Of a stretch of 64,000 bases of DNA, positions 24,982 to 33,652 are shown in pieces. The translations under genes were made by a program, and so were the position numbers. This DNA is from Azolla caroliniana (taxonomy: Eukaryota > Polypodiophyta). The notes under the pieces were generated by a model. It worked only from the letters and a program-made list of their open reading frames with translations, did no database searches and was not told where the DNA came from. The stretch lies in NCBI GenBank assembly GCA_043228905.1, contig JBHGNT010000007.1:5208001-5272000 (forward strand), written 5' to 3'. Position 1 is the stretch's first letter. Each line of letters opens with the position of its first letter.

Positions 24982-25272
24982 TGTCATGATATGGCAAGAC
25001 TCGAACCCATGACCTTATGCTACATGGGTCGAGCTCTTGACCATTAGACTATACATTGTAATACGTAGAATATTATTTTCATTTATGTTTTATTATAGAA
25101 AATTGATGTATATTCCAGATTTCTCTAGAACATTCTAGAAACTTCAGGAGTATTCCTTAGAACACTATAAAAGGAGGCACGAGGCATTATTTCGAACCAA
25201 ATCGGTTCAACGCCAGTCTTAAGCCTCCTAGCTACTACTGTACATTCTCTTCACATAATATATATCTTTTCT

Positions 25273-25319
<47 letters not shown>

Positions 25320-25426
25320 CCTCCCTCTCACTCACTCTTTCCTTCTCTCGAGAGTTCTTCACCTCTCTTAGTACTAATACTTCTTTTAGTACTAATTCCT
25401 TCTCTGTCTTAGTACTGTTCCTGACA
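24982..25426 (+). repeat. 5' LTR of chromovirus
   Basis: Begins TGTCATGATATGGCAAGACT and ends TACTGTTCCTGACA. A TATA box (CTATAAAAGG) is at 25165-25174, so the RNA start is expected near 25190-25200. A CT microsatellite lies at about 25278-25318. A tRNA-like A box/B box pair is present in antisense at 24998-25051. The 3' LTR is 29 bp longer, mainly through the microsatellite. Confidence 0.9.
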
Positions 25427-25446
25427 ATTTGAACCCATTTTGGTCG
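25427..25446 (+). promoter_or_regulatory. Putative self-priming primer-binding site
   Basis: The 19 bases after the LTR and one A (TTTGAACCCATTTTGGTCG, 25428-25446) do not match the end of any tRNA I can name. They are instead nearly complementary to CGAACCAAATCGGTTCAA at 25193-25210, just downstream of the TATA box: about 16 Watson-Crick pairs with one mismatch and one unpaired base on each side. That is the arrangement of Tf1-type self-priming. Confidence 0.55.
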
Positions 25447-25506
25447 ATCTTCCTTTCCTCCTTTTCCTTTTATCTTCTTATTAATCCTTTTATCCTCCCT
25501 AGTAAA

Positions 25507-26111
25507 ATGGAAACTGTTAGCGCTCAGGAATACCAATCTGTTTTCTCGGAGCTCCAGTGCTTAAAAGAGAAATTTGTAGCACTAGAACAAGAAAATCATC
25601 GCTTGTTGGGGGATCTTCAACAAATAGCGTTGGAAAAACAACAACAACACGGGGAGCTGACACTACGTGTACAACAACTCGAAGCGACTATCATATCATC
25701 ACAACAACAAGGATCAAGCACTCAAGGGATTCACAAAGAACCCAAGATCGGTCTTCCTGCAAAATTTGATGGGACCCGATCACAGTTTAGAGGGTTTTTG
25801 AATCAGGTATGTTTAGTGATACAAATGCATCCTTCTCGATATCCCACCGATGCATCACGAGTGGGACTAGTAGGCACTCTCCTTAGTGGCTCAGCGTTAG
25901 CATGGTTTGCTCCATTGTTGGAAAAGGATTCTCCATTATTAAACAATTTTGAAGAATTTATAAGTGAGTTTAAGGCCTGTTTTGGAGATACTGACAGAAT
26001 AAGGACTGCAATCAACAAAATCCGGCGATTACGCCAAGGTGATTGTCCAGCTTCCGCATACGTTGTAGATTTCCGCCTACTCGCTGCCGATATCCCTTGG
26101 GATGATCACGC
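25507..26111 (+). pseudogene. Gag N-terminal part of chromovirus (interrupted)
   Basis: Starts METVSAQEYQSVF, with an N-terminal coiled coil rich in Gln/Glu, then the capsid-like region: GLPAKFDGTRSQFRGFLNQV, SRVGLVGTLLSGSALAWFAP, FEEFISEFKACFGDTDRIRT, and ends DIPWDDHA. The next codon is broken by the nested element; the frame resumes at 33118 with LMEQFHYGLRNNVKDLLLTF. The ATG at 25507 is the first in frame after the primer-binding region. Confidence 0.85.
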
Positions 26112-26729
26112 TGTCGTGAAGAAAACTGTCCACGAGCGGAATCGGCTCTTCATGCACGTACGCCTTGTGATATACATAAGAGAGAATTAGGGACATGGAA
26201 GATCCTCGGTAGGTAGGAAGTTAATAGGAAACGGCTCCCTTCTTGCCTATAAAAGGAGGGAGAGGAGGAGGAAGGGGATCGCGGAGAGTTGAGGACGAAG
26301 TGCTGTCGGTTTTGTGGGTCGGAGGCTTCTCTCTCTCTCTCTCGCTCGCAAACTCCGTAGCTTCTTGCTGTGCAGGTTTCGGGAGGCTCGCGTTGCTCTG
26401 AGGAATGCCCGAGTGCTTCCGGCAGCACCTCCAACCTACTCTTTCCTTTCTGTGCGTTTACGAACAGGCATCGGCATCTGTTCGCCGGCCTGTTCGGTTG
26501 TAACCAACTTCGTGCTTCTTGTTGTTTGTCTCTGTTAATATATACATACATACCTTCGTGTCTCTCTGTGTTGGTTTCCCGCTCGCGTCTTCGTGTCGAA
26601 GGGCCGTGTCCCTGTGGATCTACGCTCGCACCTAGTGGGTCTCTTCCCTTCTCCTTTCTCTCTTGCTCTTCGGTACAAGACCCCCGAGGTCCCGCCTCAT
26701 TCCACGCATCCGCGAGGAATAACTCGACA
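26112..26729 (+). repeat. 5' LTR of FLDD element
   Basis: TATA box GCCTATAAAAGGAGG near 26245-26260. A 22-bp segment present in the 3' LTR (TTCGCCGGAGCATAGGAACC region, about 32500-32521) is missing here, and the break points share CGG. Otherwise only about ten scattered differences separate the LTRs. Downstream sequence TGGTGAACCCGACGTGA (from 26733) is the likely primer-binding site; I cannot name the tRNA. Confidence 0.88.
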
Positions 26730-26772
26730 TCTTGGTGAACCCGACGTGAAGGAGGTGGCAGAAGAGCAGAAG

Positions 26773-27910
26773 ATGAAGGGGTCGGATCTTGCGGAGGCCA
26801 TGGCTTCGGCCGTGGATCGGATATTGAGCGCACGCGAGGGCACCGGCGCCCTCGACAGAGCCATTGAGGTGGTCGTCGGTACGATCGGCCGGTTCAGCGG
26901 AAAGGATGGCACGAAGTATTTGGCGTCCTACGGGGCAAAAATGATGATGCGGGACATTCCGGAAGAGAGGCGTCTTGCCGGGTTTCCTCGAGTGGCGATG
27001 CCGAGCATCCATGCGGAGGTGCTCGAGGTGCGGGCGGAGAGCCGTACCTGGGAGGAGTTCGAAGGCCGACTCCTAGAAAAATACGGGCTGGACGACGCAC
27101 TTCAGCTTTCGAAACGAGACTTCATGGAATGGGTGGAGTCCCTCGGCAAGGGAAGAAATGCATCGGCACTCCTCCGGGAGTTCGAAGAACGCTTTGTGCG
27201 CCTTTCGGCGCTTGACCGAACTGTTCTGGATACTAGCCGGGTCCTACTGTTCGTCAAGTCGGTGGACGAGCGGGACCGGGATCAAGTCGGCTCCTTGCTG
27301 GAAACCGAAGACGGGATGATGACCGACTAGGCTGCGGTTAAGAGAGTCTGTGGCCGTTTCGACAAACGGCGAGAATGGGCTGACAACGGGGCGGCTGGTG
27401 CGGGCTCTGTCACAACAAAGAGGCTTGAACCGGCACCGCAAGGGCGAAGGGAAGAAACCCGGGAATGGCTCAAAACCGATCCGGCTTCGACCGGCATGGT
27501 CAGTGGCTCGTCCGGAGGAGCAACGCAAGAGGAGTTGACGCGGGCGATAAAGTATCTCCAGATCGCCCAGACTTGAAGGGAAGGCGGCAAACCGACTCGT
27601 GACCGACGACCGGAAGCAGGGAACAGGTGCATGTGGTGCGACAAGGTTGGCCACATTCGGAAGGACTGCGGCGATTTCGCAGAGGTGTTGACGAAGCAGG
27701 TGGTGTACCTATGGGAAGGCTGGATGCATGCCAGCGATACCAGAAGGGCCCTAAACCGAAACGACGGGCGAGGAGATATGAAGAGACTGATGGAAGAGGC
27801 AGCGGCCCGACACGTGGAGGCCATCCACTACTCGGCGTCGGCCGGTATTCGGGTCGGGGGCAACGAGGCCCGAAAGGAGAGCAAAGATGGATTCTGGTCG
27901 GCAATGCTGT
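26773..27910 (+). pseudogene. Gag of FLDD element
   Basis: From ATG 26773: MKGSDLAEAMASAVDRIL, then a capsid-like region FSGKDGTKYLASYGAKMMM, TWEEFEGRLLEKYGLDDALQ, FVRLSALDRTVLDTSRVLLF. It is interrupted by a TAG at 27328. Further on, in a different frame, is a CCHC zinc knuckle C-MW-C-DKVG-H-IRKD-C (27628-27669). The frame between them is broken. The layout resembles Ty3 Gag; the product would be truncated. Confidence 0.75.
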
Positions 27911-28066
27911 AAAGGCCTCGCCGGCGCACGGTTGAGGAAAGATGAAACGGATTGCGCTGAGAGACAGGTCCGGGAAATAACCGGGTGGAGCGATCCGGTC
28001 GAGGAGAAGACGGGCTTCGTAGAAGTCGCCTACCGGAACTACGAGGCTCTGGTAGAAGACAAATGA

Positions 28067-28900
28067 GTGGGGAAAGCCGGAGCGGTCGGGCCCTCACAGC
28101 GGTACGAGACCCGATTCGGGCAACGACGGAACGATGTCGGTGGGTCCAGCTCGCAAGATAACCCCAGGAAGGGCGGATACCGACTGGGGACGGAAATAGA
28201 AAGAACCACGGACCTACAAAAGGTCCTAGAAGAACGGCTCCTCGACAGCAAAGTGGAGTTGTTATTGCGGGAGGTGCTAGGGATCGCCAAGAAGGAGTTC
28301 CACGACTCCATTGTAGACTTGGTGAAACGAAAGAGGTTGTCGACGGAGACGGAACCGGAAAGACCGGTGGAGGTGCGGACGACACACATCGACGACTTAG
28401 CGCTGGAAGATGAGTGGGCGGAGAGCCACTATTCGAGGCCACACTGGGCCCAAGCGACCACGGAGACCCCGATAAAGATCGAAGAGGTTCAAGAACCGGT
28501 GGTAGCACTGGTGGACCACGGTTCGGAAATAAACCTGATGTCCGTGGACTTCTATAAGAAGGGAAAATGGCCGATCAACACCAAGCACGGGTGGAAGATA
28601 CGGGCGACGACGCGCGCCACCGAGGAACTGCACGGGGCCTGCCCGAATGTGCGAGTCAAGATCGGCGACGTCGAGATTGACCAACACTTCTTCGTACAGG
28701 AGACGTCCTCGCATCCGGTCATTTTAGGGGAACCATACATCACGGCGGCGAGAATGGAGACCAAAGTGCTGGACAACAGTTCGGCCTACGCGAGGGTCAA
28801 AAGCCAGGACGGGCGCCATTCGGTCCAATTTTTGACGGTGCAGCCGAACCACGAGCGAAACTGCGAATCCCTTGGTGGCGAGAACCAGGAGGATTTTTAG
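28067..28900 (+). pseudogene. Protease region of FLDD element
   Basis: An open stretch of 277 codons. Near its middle is PVVALVDHGSEINLMS (about 28495-28545), which sits where a retropepsin D-[TS]-G-[AS] motif is expected but reads D-H-G-S. It is followed by the typical flap and C-terminal features DQHFFVQETSSHPVILGEPY. Whether His in place of Thr/Ser is lineage-specific or a lesion cannot be told from one copy. Confidence 0.7.
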
Positions 28901-29034
28901 AGAGGGCTGCCAAGGCGTGGGGCCGAGACAGTTCGGACACTCGGGAAAGACCCCACAGCTGTACGATAGAACCGAAACCGAAGAAACCCTGTACAGTAGG
29001 AAGAAAATTTTGCTTCTCCAACAAAGGAGGGTGT

Positions 29035-32000
29035 ATGATAGTCGGCATCGTTGGCCGAGAAAAGGCAAGGGCGGAGGAGCGACTTCGAGCGTGCGGAGTT
29101 CTCGGCCCAGACGAGGAAATTAGCGGAGCCGTGGAGGCGGTTTCCTTCGACGACACCTTGGGGATGCTGAGGAAGGTAGCCAGAGAAGACCTTAACGAAG
29201 ACCGGACGATACCGGTATGTTCCGAAGAGATGTACGAAGTCATCGCGAGCTTCAGTCAGGGGCTCGGGTCGGACCAGACGGCCCGAGTTAGCACGAAGTA
29301 CAAGTCTGTGGTCCGGAAGGTAAGGCCCGTCGCGGCACCCTTGCCGGAGGGCAGCGAGTCCCGAATCAGAGGGGTTGCATCGGACCCCAGTTTGCGAGAT
29401 CCGGTCTGCATAGGACACACCTTCACTGACGGGACGCTCCGGGAGCTCAAAATCGATGGGGGCGGGTTCCTACTGCCGGCGGAGGAAGACCGGTTTCGGA
29501 GAATGCTCGGAAGGCACGGGAAAGCCTTCGCATTCTCGCCGGAAGAGATCGGGTGCGTAGACCCGACAATCGTGGAGCCGATGGTGATATTCACGGTACC
29601 GCATGTGCCGTGGAATCTCAAGCCGATTCCGGTACCGAGAGCTCACATCCCGAAATTGATGGAGCTATTGAGGCAGAAAGTCGATATGGGCATTCTCGAA
29701 CCGTCAAGTGCCCCATACTTGAACCGATGGTTTACCGTACCAAAGAAAAACGGAACATTGCGCTTCATTCAAGACCTGCAGCCGGTCAACAGAGTGACCA
29801 TTCGGAACGCAGGAATCGGACCGACCATAGACGAGTTCGCGGAGGCCTTCGCCGGAAGGTCGATTTACTCGGTCGGTGATCTGTACTCGGGGTACGACCA
29901 GTTCCAGCTAGCCGTGGAGAGTAGAGACATTACGACGATGCGAACTCCCCTCGGCCTAGTGCGAATGTGTACCCTGCCACAAGGAGGGACCAACTCGGTG
30001 GCCCACATGGTGAATGCAATGAACAAGGTACTGAGGGATTGCATCCCGGACATCACCATGCCGTTTCTAGACGACATCCCGATCAAGGGGTGCCCGGTGG
30101 AAGAGAAGGACGAGACACTCGGGCCGGACGGATGTCGGCGATTCATGGCAGCACACATCGACGACTGCGAGAAGGTGCTACAAAGGCTAGAGGATGCGAG
30201 GCTCACCTTCTCCGAGGAGAAATCAGCCTTCGGGCAATCAGAAATCCTGGTGGTCGGACACCTATGTGGACCATATGGCCGGAAGCCGTCTCCGGCAAAG
30301 GTAGAAGCCATCTCCGCGATGAAGACCGACTGTAGCTCGGTTACGGAAGTTCGGAGGTTCCTGGGGGCATGCGCTTTCTACCACATATGGATCCCTCATT
30401 ACGCCCACGTTGCGGAGCCGCTATACGGGTTGCTGAAAAAGGGGCGAAAATTCGAGTGGCGAGACGAGCACACGGAGTCGGTCCGGAAGCTAAAGGAAGC
30501 TCTTGTGGCAGCACCGACGCTCCGGAAGGCTGTCTACGAGAAGAGTACCCCGATATACATAACGGTGGATACGAGCCCGACCGAGATCGGATGGGTCGTC
30601 AACCAAGAAGACGAGGACGGCACCCGGTTCCCGATCCGATTCGGCGCAAAGGTCCTCAGTGAGCGACAGCGAGGGTACGCCCAGGGTAAATGCGAACTCT
30701 GGGGTATCGTTTCGGTAGTAAAGGCCGACAAAGACTACCTGATTGGGACAGAAGTGATTATCGAGACGGATTGCCTGCCAATTCTCGGCATGGTTTCCGG
30801 ATGCGCGACACCGGACCTGGCGATGCTCAGGTGGATAGCGTACATCAAGTCCCTGGACCCGGAAATACGACACATTTCCGGAAAAGACAATGCCATGGCC
30901 GACATGCTTTCGAGGGCGAGGTTTGATGACGAGGGCGGCATGGTTTCGGAGGACGAAGAAGTCGGCGTGGACTTCTTCGGAGCAGCGTACGTGACGACCA
31001 ATGGGACGAGCACTCCGACACTTAACGACTTCGACGAGAGCAAGTACGACGGCGAGTGGCTACAGATCGGTGGGTTTTTGAGGACAATGACGTCGGACAC
31101 GTCATGGACGAGGGACGAGGCCAACCAGATCCGGAAGAAAGCATACTGATTCTTTCTCTGGGACGGATACTTATGGAAGCACCCGAAGAAGAGGAACGGC
31201 GTCCCGCTCCGGGTGGTGGCGATGAAGGAAAAACAGGAGGAGCTACTGACGGCCTACCACGACAGCCCCTGGGCTGGACACCGTGGGACGTGGGCCACGT
31301 TCGAGAAGATAAAGGGGAAGTACTGGTGGCCGGGACTGTACCGGGACGTGCATCGGTTCGTGACAACTTGCGAGAGCTGTCAGATGCACTCTATAGTCCG
31401 ACATCGGGCGAGCTTCACCCTACGTATCCTCCGACCATCCACTTCAAATGGATGGTAGATCTGGTGACGATGCTGATGGGAGTAGGACAGATGCGGTATC
31501 TGGTCCTGGCTCGGGAAGATCTGACGAACCAGGTGGAAGGCCGAGCCCTTCAGAACAAAACGACCACGGCCGTATGTCGGTTCCTGATCCAGGACATGAT
31601 ATGCTGGTACGGGTGCGTCGGGAAGATCATGGCTGATCGCGGGGAGTTGGACGCCGAAGAGGCCGAGGAGCTGTTCGGCCGGCTAGGAGTCAAGCTCTCG
31701 CTTACCACTGCGTACAATCCGGAGGCGAATGGGAAGGTGGAGCGCGGACACGGACCGATCGTCAAGGCGTTAGTTCGGGCATGCGGAGGTCAAGTCGGGA
31801 ACTGGCCGCGGCTGCTGCCTTACGCGTTGTGGGCTGACCGAACTACGCACAGTTCGGTAACCGGATTCATGCCGGCAGAGCTCATGTTTGGGCAGAAGCC
31901 GATCATGCCGATGGAACGTACGATCTCCTCATGGGCAACCGTGGACTGGAGAGACGAGATGAGCCGGGAGGAACTATTGGCGGCACGCATATGACAGCTC

Positions 32001-32393
32001 GAGTGAAGGCTGGAGGACATGGAGCAGGTTGCGGGAAAGCTTCGGGTGGCAAGGACGAGGAACAAAGCCCGGTTCGACCGAACGCACCGGCTCCGACCAA
32101 AGAAGATCAAGGAAGGCGATTGGGTGCTAGTCTACGACAGCAGCCTCGACAACCAGCACCGAGCGACACGGAAGTTCGCAAGAAGGTGGTTCGGGCCTTA
32201 CGTGGTCCAAAGCGCCAACGACAACGGGACGTACCATCTAGCGGAACTCGACGGCACGAGAATGGCAATACCGGTAGCTGGGAAGCGGATCAAAGCGTTC
32301 AAGAAGCGTCACGACGATGAGCCGGATCCGGTTAACCTGGACCGGAACGACGAACGATCCGAAACCGAGGAAGAACCGACGGGCGGGGAATGA
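29035..32393 (+). pseudogene. RT-RNase H-integrase of FLDD element
   Basis: An open frame of 704 codons (29035-31149) holds RT: LMELLRQKVDMGILEPSSAP, WFTVPKKNGTLRFIQDLQPV, SVGDLYSGYDQFQLAVES, LPQGGTNSVAHMVN, and PFLDDIPIKGC (30061 on). RNase H follows: ITVDTSPTEIGWVVN, GKCELWGIVSVVK, IETDCLPILG, HISGKDNAMADMLSR. A TGA at 31147 cuts the start of integrase; the frame resumes with the HHCC region (YHDSPWAGHRG, CESCQ). A frame change near 31440 leads to the core with all three catalytic residues (FKWMVDLV, IMADRGEL, NGKVERGH). Stops at 31992 and shortly after precede the C-terminal domain ending at 32393. Confidence 0.85.
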
Positions 32394-32452
32394 AGGCTGG
32401 ACCGGTTTTCTCCGTCCCAACTCAATTTGGCGCATGCCGGTGGATGCGCGGT

Positions 32453-32466
32453 TAGGTGGGGGCGGA
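32453..32466 (+). other. Polypurine tract of FLDD element
   Basis: The G-rich purine run AGGTGGGGGCGGA directly abuts the 3' LTR start (TGTCGTG at 32467), the expected place for plus-strand priming. One C interrupts it. Confidence 0.6.
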
Positions 32467-33113
32467 TGTCGTGAAGAAAACCGTCCACGAGCGGAATCGG
32501 TTCGCCGGAGCATAGGAACCGGCTCTTCATGCACGTACGCCTTGTGATATACATAAGAGAGAATTAGGGACATGGAAGATCCTCGGTAGGTAGGAAGTTA
32601 ATAGGAAACGGCTCCCTTCTTGCCTATAAAAGGAGGGAGACGAGGAGGAGGAAGGGGATCGCGGAGAGTCGAGGACGAAGTGCTGTCGGTTTTGTGGGTC
32701 GGAGGCTTCTCTCTCTCTCTCTCTCTCGCTCGCAAACTCCGTAGCTTCTTGTTGTGCAGGTTTCGGGAGGCTCGCGCTGCTCTGAGGAATGCCCGAGTGC
32801 TTCCGGCAGCACCTCCAACCTACTCTTTCCTTTCTGTGCGTTTACGAACAGGCATCGGCATCTGTTCGCCGGCCTGTTCGGTTGTAACCAACTTCGTGCT
32901 TCTTGTTGTTTGTCTCTGTTAATATATACATACATACCTTCGTGTCTCTCTGTGTTGGTTTCCCGCTCGCGTCTTCATGTCGAAGGGTCGTGTCCCTGTG
33001 GATCTACGCTCGCACCTAGTGGGTCTCTTCCCTTCTCCTTTCTCTCTTGCTCTTCGGTACAAGACCCCCGAGGTCCCGCCTCATTCCACGCATCCGCGAG
33101 GAATACCTCAACA
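32467..33113 (+). repeat. 3' LTR of FLDD element
   Basis: 647 bp, near-identical to 26112-26729 apart from the extra 22 bp and slightly longer CT run. Ends TACCTCAACA directly before the target copy ACGC (33114-33117) and the resumed chromovirus gag. Confidence 0.88.
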
Positions 33114-33117
33114 ACGC

Positions 33118-33652
33118 ATTGATGGAGCAATTCCATTATGGCTTACGCAACAATGTCAAGGATTTACTCTTGACCTTCCCCGAAGAGCCAAAGTCATTAA
33201 CAGAAGCAATTAGTCGCGCGGTGAGATGCGACAACCGCCTCTTCGAACGACGTTCGGAAGGACAATTCCAGATTTCGAGGGCAAGATCAGAGCCTACCTA
33301 TGCCTCAGTGGTAGCGAAACCTTTTCCAAGGGAGTCATATAATGCGCCCCCAGCAAGTACTCCAACTCCGATGGAAATTGACACCACATGTCGTCATGGA
33401 CCGCTATCGAAAGAAGAAAAGCAACGACGTTGAGCAAACCGACCATGTCTTTATTGCGGTGGACCAGGGCATATCGCGGTAAACTGTCCCCATAGGCCAA
33501 GAAGGCAGGTAAACCAAATAGTTGCTAGTTCTAATTGTACTAAACCCGAGTCTTGTTCAGTAGGGATATCTGATAGTCCTAATAGTACTAATAGCCCAAA
33601 TCTAGCGAACAAATTTGATGTCCTTAGTCAGTTAGAAGAAGAGTTAAACGAC
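33118..33652 (+). pseudogene. Gag C-terminal part of chromovirus
   Basis: Resumes the split gag codon: LMEQFHYGLRNNVKDLLLTF, then ISRAVRCDNRLFERR. After a TGA at 33431 the same frame continues into a zinc knuckle C-LY-C-GGPG-H-IAVN-C (about 33448-33490). A TAA at 33653 follows. The retained frame on both sides of a 7-kb insert shows the host copy was coding-competent or recently so when hit. Confidence 0.82.

Larger units (their letters stand above)
26112..33113 (+). mobile_element. GC-rich Ty3-type element with FLDD reverse transcriptase, nested in chromovirus gag
   Basis: LTRs 26112-26729 and 32467-33113 begin TGTCGTGAAGAAAAC and end in TCGACA/TCAACA. They are flanked by the exact 4-bp copies ACGC (26108-26111 and 33114-33117). 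A polypurine tract (GGTGGGGGCGGA) precedes the 3' LTR. Internal order: gag with zinc knuckle, protease, RT, RNase H, integrase. The RT catalytic box is PFLDDIPIKG rather than Y-x-D-D, and the protease motif is DHGS. Base composition is clearly higher in GC than both host elements. Several stops and frame changes make this copy non-autonomous. Its RT and RNase H wording recalls a Ty3-like lineage I know mainly from fungi. Confidence 0.85.

Noticed and set aside
24992-25008. TGGCAAGACTCGAACCC as a tRNA primer-binding site
   Set aside because: It looks like the complement of a CCA-ended tRNA, but it lies inside the LTR, not after it, and the spacing from the T-loop-like part to CCA is too short.
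24985-25060. Functional tRNA gene inside the LTR
   Set aside because: A and B boxes are present, but acceptor and anticodon stems do not pair properly.
26150-26833. Open frames within the LTRs of the FLDD element (both strands, also 32620-33122)
   Set aside because: They repeat in both LTRs, contain simple CT-derived Arg-Glu runs, and show no domain.
28067-31994. Numerous long open frames on the opposite strand of the FLDD element
   Set aside because: High GC content lowers stop frequency; the plus strand carries the recognisable domains.
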